Source: Stenopsyche tienmushanensis
Taxonomy: Eukaryota; Arthropoda; Insecta; Trichoptera; Stenopsychidae
Assembly (NCBI GenBank): GCA_008973525.1
Contig: WACJ01000529.1
Coordinates: 1,426,001-1,490,000 of the forward strand
Direction of reading: 5' to 3'
DNA: 64,000 nt
This document shows, one piece after another, positions 35,956 to 47,548 of the stretch. Numbering within the stretch: position 1 is the first letter of the stretch; every line of letters starts with the position of its first letter. The notes beneath the pieces are model-generated. The model ran no database searches. It saw only the letters and a program-made list of their open reading frames with translations, and was not told the DNA's origin. Position numbers and translations under genes: made by a program.

Positions 35956-37325
35956 ACTAATAGGGCTCTCGTGTTTAGTTTCGTCGGTTAATTGAGTTTT
36001 GATTTGGTCTAGGCTTAAGAAGATCTAAATATAAATAAGATAGATATCTAGATAGTTAAGTCATTAAATTCAATATTTAAATGTTTACAAAATATCTGTT
36101 TATTTTAATCACAATCATTCATAACTCGATTCAAACATCCCCAAATATTCATATCTACCCTTTTTGTATCCCTATATTTTAAAAATGTAATACGAAAACA
36201 AATATAGCTATTTAGAGACAGCTCGTGGGTTTTTATTAAGGAAAAATGATATCAAATTACAATTTACACAGGTTTTCATTTTTCCCGGCCCTGATTTGTG
36301 TCGTTAATGGTGAGAATATATTTCTGCCACGTTATATACAAGGAGCGGTTTTTTAATGGCGCAAAGGATATTACTGTATGGAAAAACCTTTTTCAAGCGG
36401 ATTATTTTCTTCACATACTGAAATTAGGGTCGTATTTCAAGAAAAAAAATCGCATAAACAACCCCCCCAAATGCCATTACGAAATGCAGCATAATTATGA
36501 GATATTATTTACAGCATCTGTTCCAGACGTAGAAGACTATGAGATTTCGTTTAGTACAAAACTAATGAGGAGCTGAATTAAAATTAACAACCCAAGGCAA
36601 CAAACTACCAGCCTTTATGAAAACTATGCTTTTATCAAACCATTACATGTCATAAACTTCAAAAGTCGTCGAGATTAATGTATTATTTGAAGCATGTAAT
36701 GAGGATTAATTATGAAATGTCGATCATATTTCATCGAGTAAAATCTTATGATTGACGCTAATTAATAATAAATTTAAAACGGATCTTATATTTATATAAA
36801 AAAAAATTAAAACACTGAATTGAAATCATCTTTCATCTTTTGGTATATATATAACATAAAATAATACTATCATATTATACCTTTCTATTAAATAAGTTTT
36901 TATTACAATGAGCTATTAACACATCGATTTTTGTACAATTCTTAGATTAACTTACAGTCAATATCAAATATATCCTATATTTAGGTCGATGGGTATATAT
37001 GGATTAGTTGTATTACTATTGTGGTTACCTATTGCTTTCCACATGTGCTTATAATTTATTGTAATAAAAAATATATTTATTTTCACTATGACATTTCAGT
37101 TATAAGGTTGTCTAGATTATCATGGTGAATTACAAAAAAAATATTTAAAAAACTATGTTTTACAATAATTAGAGAGCAGCACATCATTGATGGTTGTGGA
37201 GTGATGCGATGAAAGAATACAGATGTCGAGTAGAATAGAGTAACATATTCAAATAATACAGATACAGGCCTCAGTCTAATCCGGAGCCCCTTGTAGTCCG
37301 ACATTCCAATACAAGTATGGACCGC
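35956..37325. other. AT-rich non-coding stretch, nothing recognised
   Basis: A plus-strand frame at 36298-36576 (92 codons) shows no recognisable domain. No repeat shared with the rest of the window was seen. Confidence 0.5.
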
Positions 37326-37329
37326 CTAA

Positions 37330-37620
37330 ATCCTAATTAATCAATTTGTAAATTGGCATGTTAGTACTTTGTAGAACGATCCACAGTTTATGATACAAAA
37401 ATACCCGAAAAAATAATCAAAAGTTCGTCTTCACCATTCATTGTGGGCCAGGCAAGAGGCAAACTTTCATGAAAGCTAAACATCTAGAGATAGAGGAAGT
37501 TTTGTGGTTTCTTCAGGAAAGAAACAGACATATACCTATTTCTGGATCCATATTGGCCATGAAAGCAAAGTTATTTTACAAGAAGATTTGACGTCAATTC
37601 TATAATGTGAAACCTTGTGT
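37330..37620 (+). mobile_element. Tigger/pogo transposase N-terminal fragment (CENP-B HTH)
   Basis: The plus strand reads RTIHSL/STVYD-type sequence (about 37378), GPGKRQTFMKAKHLEIEEV (about 37446-37500) and LWFLQERNRHIPISGSILAM (37501-37560). This is the CENP-B-type DNA-binding domain of Tigger transposases, whose signature LWFLQ.R....PISG.IL is fully visible. Frames change upstream and stops appear soon after KLFYKKI. The DDE domain is not present downstream. A Tigger C-terminal half lies at 47549-48410 but on the opposite strand, so these are separate copies. Confidence 0.82.
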
Positions 37621-38254
37621 TGTCTATGTATATCTCACAATTTTTAATTTTTTTCGGATCACAAGTACTAATTTCAAAAAAAAAAAATCGGATTACAAAG
37701 AAAATCTAAGGAAATGTTAAATCAGGTGGAGATTCATTGTTTACAGATTTTGTACTTTTTATGGCGAAAGTATAATAATTAGTAGATAATCTCAGAGAAA
37801 ATCCGATTTACATCTTTCTAATTGAACTCAATTGAACTGTCAATCAAACGTTATTCAATGTTTATATTTTAATCTGTTCATAATATGATAAAAACGATAT
37901 TTTTGTAATTTTACTACATATTTACGCTAGCATTAAAATCAAAATGTAGATAAAATAAAGAGAAAATATGTATTGACTACGCCTATGAATGCAGTAAACA
38001 TTTATTCCATAAATATCATTTACTGTGTCTCGATACTTACTTTATTTTACACTTCATAATCGCTTTTCTTCGAATCATCATAAAGTTAATATTATAATTG
38101 ATAGTTATTTTCATTTATTTGAGCCAATGCAAAAATGTGCACAATTGCAAATCTACCTTAAAATATCTAAATAATACCGATTTGACAGCGGAATAATTCA
38201 GTTGTAAAACTAAGTGAACAATACTGAAAAAAAATTGACTTAATTTGATAAGAT
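37621..38254. other. AT-rich non-coding stretch, nothing recognised
   Basis: Very AT-rich, with no coding similarity. It could include decayed Tigger sequence next to 37620 that is no longer readable. Confidence 0.5.
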
Positions 38255-38650
38255 TTGACAAAAGAACCTTGCCTCCCCGAGGAAAAGGGGAAGGGGGGAC
38301 TGAACTCTTTGTACTTCAGAAAGTCCTTTTCACTAAAATCAACAAGGTTACTTAGAGTAGTTTATCACTATCTCCTGAGGAAAACTTCTCAGTCTCTATA
38401 CATTTTCTACACTCCCAATCGAGATGATCGCAAAAGCGCTTTACGACACGATCATCCAGGTGGCCCTTTGGGTTAGCGTTCAAAATGAAACTCGGAGATC
38501 GTGCTACCGTCAATATCAAAAACGAATGAGGAGGTGAATGTATGATACAGACGAATTGGATGTAACCCCTTTTCGTAAATGGATATTGAAGAGGCCCTAG
38601 TTCTGCAGGGGACTGTTTGTAGCTGCACTATGATGATGATAAATATCTTT
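38255..38650 (+). repeat. Dispersed repeat family A, copy 3, with short (ATG)n tail
   Basis: Matches 18590-18960 and 23460-23785, beginning with a GGGGGACTGAACTC-type block (about 38294) shared with copy 1 and ending in ATGATGATGAT at 38629-38640. The copy is truncated at its 5' end. It has no reading frame in common with the other copies. Confidence 0.7.
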
Positions 38651-39169
38651 CTAATCATCCAAATATTTCAAATCCTCATTTTTATTCACCCTTGTAAATC
38701 AATTTAAAATAGAGAAATTTAGTAAAGCGCCATCGCGTACATGGCGAAATATCGACGTCGACATTTTTCATAGGTGTTGACAACGACGTTCAGCACTAAG
38801 ACGGTTAACAGCGCTGGGGTATTATTTCTCCCACGCTCGAAGATTTGTTCTATTTGCTTCGATCAGTTTTCTTTATATTTTGCAACAGACCTCTCATAAC
38901 TTATTTACAATCTGGGTTGATCTCAACCCAATTACAACTATTTGCATTAATTGGGTCATTTGTGGAGTATTGGCCGTTACATTTCGTGATATTATATTTA
39001 AAGCGTAAATTCTCATGATGAAGGCCATTCTCGTTTCCGTCGAAATATATTGCAATATAATAAGCCATAAGAAAGGAATAACAATAATAAGATAGCTTGT
39101 TCCGACATTTTGTTTGATTATCGGCGTGTTTCCCTTGTTTACTGTGGTTGCCTGCGGGCAATCAGGTAC
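38651..39169. other. Non-coding stretch with a possible TTAA-element end
   Basis: At about 38735-38809 a GC-richer patch rich in CGACG motifs ends in CACTAAGACGGTTAA, which could be the end of a TTAA-specific (piggyBac-like) element. Only one end is seen and no coding sequence is attached. The rest is AT-rich. Confidence 0.3.
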
Positions 39170-39430
39170 TCGGCTGATGTGATTATGAGACCGACCTTAT
39201 CGAGTTAGGAACAGAGCCGCCGCGGGAGCGGGCCCGCCGTCGCCCCATTTTCTCTTGCCGGCTCTGCAAATAAACCAATACGTGCCCCTCTCTTGTCTCC
39301 TGGGAGCCAGGATAACAGGATAGCTGGAGGAGCTCACACTTCTGACCGGTGTCGATACACCGAATGCTATATGTCCTACTTGGGAGGGTGACCTTTCTAA
39401 TTAGACCTCCTGTCCTGTTTCCTTGTCATT
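39170..39430. repeat. GC-rich island of unknown origin
   Basis: About 260 bp are strongly GC-richer than the surroundings, including GCCGCCGCGGGAGCGGGCCC near 39219. No second copy was found in the window, no domain is translatable and no RNA-gene structure is apparent. The sharp compositional edges suggest an inserted repeat. Confidence 0.35.
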
Positions 39431-39770
39431 AAAGACATTACATATAATGCCTTGTAGATAATACTTGATCCACATACTAAGAACACAAAAATCGTAATAA
39501 TTCTGAATACACTCGGACTTTGTAAAACATGGTTTATGGTTCCACGAAAACATCTTTCACATTCAAATATTTTTCAATAAATTAAATTTATTCTAGCTTA
39601 ATGTGTAGAAATGCATGATACTTTTTTTCTGTTATTACAATAGCAATTGTGTTTTTTGTTAAGTTCACAATATTTGTTTTCGTATTTAATTTCAATAAAA
39701 TCCATAATGTTAAATTAAATTTATACGTAGTTAAATCCAGAACTTCCAAAGTTTCGAACAGGAACCAAAT

Positions 39771-39803
39771 CGAGTCAAAAATTTAATTTAATTTAATTTA
39801 ATC
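39771..39803. repeat. (AATTT)n microsatellite
   Basis: About five tandem TTTAA/AATTT units with a single interruption. Confidence 0.8.
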
Positions 39804-39949
39804 TTTAATCTATGTTCTTCCTATTGATTGTCCTGTTAAATTAATATTTCAGTTAATATATTTATCAATCCAAATTCCAGCTTACAATCCTTCGTCATTA
39901 TTTTGAATTTTGTTTAGGTTATCTCTTCCTATAATAAATACGAGACATA

Positions 39950-40803
39950 TCCTGAAAGTAAGTGTACTATGACAATAACAGACTGTGTTTTTTTGTTGTT
40001 TTTTAAGGAATGGCTATAATGACTGGTAGAAGGGGATCTTCTGACAAAGCAAGCGTAACATGAACATAGTAGTACGTAAATTCACGTTGTAGTGTCCAGT
40101 TGCGTGAAAAATGTCGGTAAGAAATCCCGCCAAGTGCAAGCGGGTCAATAGCGCCCGTGATGTGAGGATTTTCTGAGCTCTATTGTGACTGGAGACAAAA
40201 AGTGGATGGCCCATTACACATCTGAGTAAAAAGACAGACGTCACAGCGGTGTCACAACAATTCTTCTGGCAAAAAATATAAACTACAATTTCAGGCAAAA
40301 AAATCATGGTGTTTTGGGACCGAAAAGGCATCATTTTGGTCGAATTTCTACCTAAGGAAGAGACCATCAATGAACAACGCTATTGTGAGATCCTAAAAAA
40401 ACCTCAAAAGATGCATTCAAAACAAAAATAGATGCTGACGAAAGGAGTGTGCTTGTTTCATAACATCAACCGTCCTCACACAGCCTTAGCCACCAAGGCG
40501 CTCTTGGACTTAATTGATTGGGATGTTTTGAACCACCCCCCATATTTACCTGACTTGGCGCTTTCAGATTATCATCGTTTCCTCTCCCTGAAAGAACACA
40601 TGGATGGAATAAATTTTCAGCCGACGAGCAATTATAAAAAGAGATTATGAAGTGGGGGAAAGAGTTGACAGGAGAGTTCTTCGAGGAGATGCATTGAACA
40701 AGATGGCGATTATTATGAAAAAAAGTTAACAAGTTTATCAACAATATTCTCTTTTTATTTCAAATAGACTTTTTCTAAAAAAATAGTACACTTACTTTCG
40801 GGA
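39950..40803 (+). mobile_element. Internally deleted mariner with both TIRs and TA duplication
   Basis: Terminal inverted repeats begin TCCTGAAAGTAAGTGTACTA (39950) and, read on the minus strand from 40803, TCCCGAAAGTAAGTGTACTA, one mismatch in twenty. TA flanks both ends (39948-39949 and 40804-40805). Inside, the plus strand reads LSSIVTGDKKWMAHYTSE (about 40170-40223), with the first catalytic Asp. VFWDRKGIILVEFLPKEETI (about 40313-40372) follows, then RGMLTKGV-like sequence, a HNINRPHTALATKALLD stretch (about 40458-40510) and NHPPYLPDLALSDYHRFLSL (40530-40590). The second catalytic Asp has become Asn. At 854 bp against about 1.3 kb for intact mariners, the N-terminal DNA-binding part is mostly deleted. 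Stops make it non-autonomous. Confidence 0.92.
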
Positions 40804-40805
40804 TA

Positions 40806-42554
40806 TGCATCGTATTATATTTTCTGTGTAATCAGACTAAGAGTCCTGGGTTTCAATTCGTTTTTGAGTTAAAATCCATTATTATATATTATTATTTGGT
40901 TCTAGTTCTAATTATTACACCCTTAATCAATTATTTAGATAATATTTGTTGCCTATTTGAAAGAAATTACTATAAACAAATTGTAAATACATATTATTTA
41001 CTCGGGAAGCAGAAATGGAAAATAATAGGACTAAGTTCGAAAATATTGTTCTTGTAGAATCTTCATAATAAAAAACGGAATAAAATGTTCAAAACTTTGC
41101 TAGAAAATAAGTTTTTAACATAAATTAAAATATTTAAAAAATTGTAACCAAACCAATTTATTTTTTTGGAATTAAACCAGGACGAAAACCGAAATGAAAG
41201 ATATAACGGTTTCAAGCCAAGATTAAATCGATCCTCGTAGATATATTTATATCAAATTTTCGAGCAATTCTATGCTTTAAATATAAAAAGATATGTTCAT
41301 ATTTTATAAATTAAACTCGTCCGAAATAAATGTTTTTCGCCTTATAAGGCGCTTGTTAGTATTAAAATCCTTCCTGTATTTATGTTTACCTCTAATTTTT
41401 CATGACTGACTCCAAAACATGTACTTTATGTTTAGTATCAAGTTCAAGGATAGCAATATTATTTTTCTTCTTATAATACAGGTGAAAACTATCTTAATAT
41501 GTCTGCTGGCTTAAAAACTGTAGCGATTTTTTATAAAAAATGATAAATGAATGGTTTATTTCCAAAAAAATATCTTTGGAATGGATGAAAATTTTATTTG
41601 TTCAAATATATATTTTTCATTGGCGTTCAGTAATCCATGTGAACAATGGCTTTTGTATCGATATTACGTTAAAATCGTATGTGGAACGCTTAGTCGTTCC
41701 AGATTTATTTTTCTTTATAGCTGAAATCAAGTGCTGATGAGAAAACTCTTAATTAACCAAGCCAGAAAATCAAGAAAGTAGCAGGATATTTCTTTCAAAG
41801 CTTTCTAGTGTTATTCCGGTTTGCAGTTTCCGGGTGTGCAAGTCTCTCGGTTCTTTGATAACTTCAACTGCGAGTTTTACTACACCGTTCAATCCAATGG
41901 CAATTTCCGGGTTACCAGAGTAATCGAACCGAGATTAAATGCCGGCTTCAAATATCACTACATGTTCTGGAAGCCTTACGTAATGGTGTTTATTTAAACC
42001 CATGCAGGGGATAAGGTTTGGGATATTGCCTAATTTATATAATAATACAGTCCTTTGGTCCCTTGATAAAAAGACGCAGGTCGTATAATAATAGTAAACC
42101 AACTAATTATCTGTATTTATATACAAATATTTGTTTCGGCGACAGTGTTGTTTCTCGCGGAGGCTTTGCAGGATAATACTCTAGGTCCCTCACCAATAAT
42201 AAGGTCCCTCAACAATTTTACGGTATGGTCACCTAGGTACAATGAATAGCCACCGAGCAGTTTGATCAAATAAAGTATATGTCACATTATTGGATGAAAC
42301 AGTGTGCTCTAACATTTATTGATTTAATTTTAATTTTACGAAAGATCGATGTGCTTAAAAAACAGGCATTCCCATATGGATACAAGGAATTCGAAAAGAG
42401 TAAAAAGTACTTAAAAACTTTTAGATTTGATGGATTTAAACTTTTGACAATATTAACTTTCTATATAAAATGTATATAACTGGAACTATAAATATATTAT
42501 TTCAGAACCATCTTGAGTTTTGTGTATTTTTGTGTTTTTTTAACATTAACCGTT
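40806..42554. other. Non-coding stretch, slightly GC-richer at 41800-42000
   Basis: No gene or repeat was recognised. The 41800-42000 patch is less AT-rich but gives no recognisable translation. Confidence 0.5.
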
Positions 42555-42660
42555 CGCATGGTTTCCAGACCTGACACCAATGGATTTCATTGCCTGGGGA
42601 CGTGCTCTATTCCGTGGCTCGCACGGTCTCTTGATCTGACCCCACTGGATTTATTTTATC
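42555..42660 (+). repeat. Tandemly duplicated DDE-motif segment, second occurrence
   Basis: AWFPDLTPMDFIAWGRA is followed, after the linker ATTCCGTGGCTCGCACGG, by RSLDLTPLDLFY in another frame. The arrangement and linker are the same as at 20570-20690 (opposite strand). Similarity ends with the ~105-bp unit, and neither flank matches. Confidence 0.75.
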
Positions 42661-44434
42661 TGTGTGAATCTAGGTACAATTTTTTTTATTGATAAAGTTA
42701 TCTTATTTATATTTATAACATTGACTGAAAGATATACTCATGAAAATATTGAATAAACTTGTGAAATAAGCAAATCTTTTCTATTAAGTGTTTAATTAGT
42801 TTCTAGAATCAAAAGATTCTCGTCGTCAAGTTGAATATTATAATACTTTCAAATTCAGACACACGTGATACATATGCAACGAAGACAGTAGTTTTGCAAA
42901 CGATTAATCCCGAGAAAGATTTATTTTTAAGCATTTCAAGATAAAAATAGGGAAACAAGAACAATTTATTAAGTGAATTATGATTTCATAAATCAGGAAG
43001 GCTTTTATTCAAAAGCACGTAAACGCATACATGCTATCGTGCCGGAATGATTGATGAAGGCTTTCCCCGACAGCAATAACTGCCAGATCTTTCATATTTT
43101 CAAATTGAATCACCCCATTTAAAAATTTATACCTAATTCGAAAAAACACCCTCTGCTCTAATGGGCTTTAATTGAATTTTTTGAGCTAATACCCATGAAA
43201 TTTTTGGCAGCATTTTCCACATGTCAGTTTATAGAACTCTTTCTCAAATAAAATTGTAAGGATTCTCTATTCAAGATTGCACTGGTCACTTTTTCCTTGG
43301 TCAAAGCTGCCAGCCAAGCTGTCACTTATTTTCTGGAACAGTCCACGGCTATACGATCACTGGCACGTCTTACATGTAATAGAAAACTAAGTAGAAATCT
43401 ACCTCTATGATATCCTCAATGGGTATTTCAACAAAAGATATTTTTGAGGAAGGTTTTGCGCGGTGGGGTGAGCACCCACCTCGACACTCAAACGCCGTAA
43501 CACTAACAGGATTGACTCTTATGATTTATGAGATTTCTGCAAGAAAAATTTCACGTGTGTCTTGCGCGAATTGAAAAATAGGAAAAAAAACGTTTTTGAT
43601 AACTGTCGTCAAAGGTGGGACAACTTTTTTCTGGCAATTGGATTGGTAAAATGTTTTTCGATCACATCAATCAAGATTTTTTCCAATGACTTACAAATAA
43701 GTAAAATCCAAATTTTTTGACTTGAAATATTCGCAATATTACTACTGAGAATGTTTCCATCGAGCCATTAATTTTTTTTGCGAAATGATTTCCTTACACG
43801 AAGAAAGCAAAAATTGCAATGATAAGATATGATCACTTCAAAAATAGTAAATATAAATAATATTTACATCCTATAGATTGTTAAAAAATTATAGAATATA
43901 CGCGTAGTTTGCACAATTTTTGATTAAAATTTCATCTTTTCCAATATAATAATCAAACTTCGTGCTTATAAATTGTAATTGTAACACGAAAAGCATTTTA
44001 GTTACTACGAGTATTAAAAAAAACGTATTCAGTTAAACTCATACATATTGTTGTTCATTACCAGACAGAATAAATGCTCCTGTTCCATTAATTATTATAA
44101 ATATGAAAAGTTTTTTTTAAAGATTTCACATCAATTTATTCAATTATTGGTTAAAAAAAACTCTACGTAATGATCGTTTTACCCGATTTTAATAACTTAA
44201 AGTATTTGCACTGTAAACATTCCACCAGATGGAGGACTCTAAAAAGCTTTGATCCTAGCTTAAGAGTTGAAACTAGTTTGTTAATTTGCTGAACTATCTT
44301 CTACTTGTTTTTAATTCAGACTTGATACATTGACGAATAACTTCTAAGCACCCAAATGTCAATTCTGTAGAAATTATCTTTTAAAACGTGTGACAATTTT
44401 GTGATGGTTTGTCGATGATTTTTTTCAATTAGAC
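42661..44434. other. AT-rich non-coding stretch, nothing recognised
   Basis: No coding similarity or window repeat was seen. There is a modest GC rise at about 43440-43500 without structure. Confidence 0.5.
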
Positions 44435-44520
44435 TCGGGCCTCGTATAACACGGTTATATGGTTCCGCAAAAAGTAGTGTTATACAAATCTGTGTTATAC
44501 AAAGTTCGAAGTTTGTTCAA
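44435..44520. repeat. Possible Tigger/pogo-type terminal sequence
   Basis: CTCGTATAACACGGTTATAT at about 44451, with GGTTCCG and repeated TGTTATACAAA nearby, resembles the CCTCG.ATAACGCGG.TT..GGTTCC ends of pogo/Tigger elements and their MITEs. No opposite end was found. Confidence 0.4.
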
Positions 44521-45980
44521 AATTCATCCAAAAAAAGATCGAAAGTAGTTTATATAAGTATGTGTTTTATTTTTTAAAATAATTGAAAAGAAAAACTTTA
44601 AGTTAATTCTATATGTTTTATTCTTTTTTGGGAGCTGTTGTGGGTTTCCTTCAGAGGACAAAAATATTCATTCCTAAATGACTCATTACAGTATATAATC
44701 ATTAATACTGTCATCATAAACGTTTCATTTATAAAGAGACGATGTGCGTGCTTAATTTCTAATGAGGGATAAAGTGGTATAAAATAATTGGATTAATTAA
44801 TTAGTAATGGCCATTGCATGTTTTTCCGTTGTGCTGCCAAGAAATGGCATGAAATATCTTTATGATACACAATTAAATTATATTTGGGTTGATAAAATTG
44901 TATTGGTTAGATTCGATAAGCATCGTATGGATAATTACACATACTGTTCGTTTGTGTGTGATTTTGAAAAATTATCGATACTATAAATAGCTCTATCAAA
45001 GTTGTGAAATATGTTGCCCTCACTGAAGAATATTTAACATTGTAGACGAAGAGAGAAGTAAAAAGTTGAGGACCCTTCAGCAGAATTGTGAAAGAATAGC
45101 CGCCGGCCATTTCTAGGACCGTTCAAAGTGGAAACCATTGTAAAGTCCTAGCGGAATGAGTGCGAAGGGTTAAGAGTTAATCCCGCAAGTACTTTCAAAC
45201 TTGTTTATAACGAATTCAGTTTGCAAACTCGTCTGAATATTTTCCCGACAGATGAGGAATTATAGCTCTTCAAATTTGTCGACTCGGAAAATATGCTGTG
45301 GTTCAATCACTCTATTTTTATCTCGCAACTCTAAAATAAAATACGATTCTTGGAATATTTCAAGGAATGAATAATTATAAAAGGACAACAGCTGTCGTTT
45401 TGACATATTTAATTATGTATGCTCTATGCAATTAATGTAAGTATCGGTAAAACCTTAAATAATTTTCGTGCCAATTTAAATTTTCGGCGAGCTATTTTCA
45501 GAATTCTCATGTAAAATGGAATGCTTCTCTCTGTATTTCAAGAACGATAATATTACAGTTTTAATGGGAGTGTTTTTAGTATACCTTTCAAATATTGAAA
45601 TTGACGTCGACTTGGTCCTCTGAGAAAAAGGATACAAATGAATGAAAAAGAGAATTCAAGAATATTTTATTTCGTTTTGTACGAGCTATAATACAAACCT
45701 ATTCTATGACACAAAGTTATCGTTGAAAAAATAGGACTTCAAAGGAATTTTTCCATTATTATTACAAAAATATATTTTAATCATACAGAATGCCATCTGA
45801 CATGGCTAAATTTTATTCGTAGCATTTTTTACAAAGAAAATTAATTAAGAATAATTGCCTGAAAATGAACATATTTATTGCATAACAATACAGTCTCTTT
45901 TATATAATATTTTTTCTGTAATCTATGAAAATATTGAGATGTTATCATTTTAAATATATTTTAGGGATATTCGAAGTCCA
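44521..45980. other. AT-rich stretch with a possible TTAA-element end at 45110-45173
   Basis: At 45150-45173 the minus strand reads TTAACCCTTCGCACTCATTC, which resembles the ends of piggyBac-like elements (TTAA plus CCCTT). Only this end is visible. Elsewhere nothing is recognised. Confidence 0.3.
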
Positions 45981-46090
45981 GACTAGGGGTCCCAAATATT
46001 CGTAAAATCAATTATTCGAATAACGCATATGTAATTGGTAAAATATTCGAGTATTCGACCCGAAATTTTGCGGCACAAATTTATGAACGA
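45981..46090. repeat. Possible hAT-type end with palindromic ATTCGAAT motifs
   Basis: CAGACTAGGGGTCCCAAATA at about 45977 is followed by alternating ATTCG/CGAAT motifs (AATTATTCGAATAA, ATATTCGAGTATTCGA). This style is common at the ends of arthropod hAT elements. The adjoining repeat family B sequence could belong to it. No target duplication was found. Confidence 0.35.
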
Positions 46091-46139
46091 TATTTAAAAA
46101 TACGAATGGAGTATATAGTTCCTTTCATTAGAAATACAT

Positions 46140-46989
46140 TTATTATAAAAATACTTATAGAAAACTTCTTGATCCCGCCATTGAAGAAAAAATGCAAGAA
46201 CTACCATTATCTGTTTCGCAACCCGTAATGACTCGTTTTCTCGTAAACAAAGGTGTGAAATCAAGTGAAATTCTGAGAATTTTGTCTTGGTCAAAATTTT
46301 TGAATAGTTATTCAATAAACTTTATATTATCCTTATATACAACTGGTACACTGTTTTCAATTATATCGGTAACTATGTGTCCAACCGTTTCTGTAACGTT
46401 TTTGAGTTCATTGCTTCTATTTCGTTGTTTATTTTCTGTACTTCTAAATCAAAGTTGTTGTATGACTTATCGTTTCTTTTAAAATATCCATTAAAAATCT
46501 GAAGTCAAAGTCTTGGATGCCAATGCAACGAGCTCCTTTTTTAACGAATATTTTATACATTCTGTTTACAGAATATATGAAATTCCTTTAGGAAGGAACG
46601 TTCCCCGTTTCTAAATATAATATTTATGAAATTAGCGTTGCATTAATATAATTTTATTTGAATCAATATTAATTTCTTTAAGTTTTTAAATAAAAATTGA
46701 TAAACACCGTCTACTTCTTCTTTCTTTTCATATTGTGAGCACTTTTTTCTTTTTTGCATTCTTTGCTGCAATTTAGATTGGCAGAAGAACATCGAACAAC
46801 ATACTTAAAAAATATATTTATTTGTCAGTAATAATTTCAAAATTTAAATCATTTAATGATTTGTTGACTGATTCAGAGAGTGTAAGAAATCTTTTTACCA
46901 TTATGCTTATTAGGTTCCATTTTGTCTTAACATTCTAAATTATTTAATAAAAAACAAATATTATCTGATAATTTTTTAAATATTCGAAT
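46140..46989. repeat. Dispersed repeat family B, copy 2 (longer)
   Basis: Shares two blocks with 33945-34320 (about 46205-46275 and 46770-46950) but carries ~480 bp between them. Open frames of 73 codons (minus, 46094-46315) and 96 codons (plus, 46192-46482) overlap in opposite directions and match nothing I recognise. The order of blocks is the same in both copies, so the shorter copy is probably internally deleted. Confidence 0.6.
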
Positions 46990-47510
46990 TTGTAAATATA
47001 AAAAATAGGGCAAATATGAAGAGATTTGAATGGCACAAAAGGGAGTAAAACGTTCAATGATGAAGTAGTAACAGTCTGCAAATGTAAATATTGGTTCCAG
47101 AAATTAAAATCTGGCAATAAATGTTTAAGGGATGAACCAAGAATGGGAGGATTTTCGAATTTTAATAGCAATGCACTAAAATAGCAAATTGAGTAAAATC
47201 ACAAACCACAATAAAAGATCGAACTTTTTTGATCGAACACCACCATAAAAGAGAATGAAATTGGAAAATGTTACTGAAATCTTCTTATTCACCAGACGGT
47301 TTTTCATCATTTTAAGTTCATGGAGTACAGCAAAAAACAATTCAAAAATACACCTGAAGTAGAAATGCATTTAAAATCGTTTTTTACTTCCAAGCCGGAG
47401 TTTTTATTACCAAAAAAGAATCAAAAGACTACCATAGTGATGGGAAGATGTGTTGATTATAAGGGAATTATATTTTCGTTATTAAGAAACTTTTTTTACT
47501 AAGTTTTGGA
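46990..47510 (+). mobile_element. Mariner transposase remnant with internal deletion
   Basis: The plus strand reads VCKCKYWFQKLKSGNKCLRD then EPRMGGFSNFNSNALK (about 47070-47178), the N-terminal helix-turn-helix and KSGD..LKDEPRSGRP segment. After degraded sequence come a SYSPD trace (about 47285) and, at 47320-47500, a 60-codon open frame. That frame includes TPEVEMHLKSFFTSKPEFLL, matching the C-terminal EEVE..L..FF.SKP..FY region of mariners. The catalytic core is missing, so roughly 600 bp are deleted. Boundaries are approximate. The transposase C-terminus is unusually well preserved compared with the rest. Confidence 0.8.
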
Positions 47511-47548
47511 ATACTTTCGGGTCCTCTTAATATTATATATGCAAAGTA

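Noticed and set aside
35658..35960. 100-codon plus-strand hydrophobic frame
   Set aside because: It is antisense to a recognisable jockey ORF1 fragment on the minus strand.
40014..40370. 118-codon minus-strand frame
   Set aside because: It is antisense to the mariner transposase in 39950-40803.
40466..40744. 92-codon minus-strand frame
   Set aside because: It is also antisense to the mariner transposase in 39950-40803.
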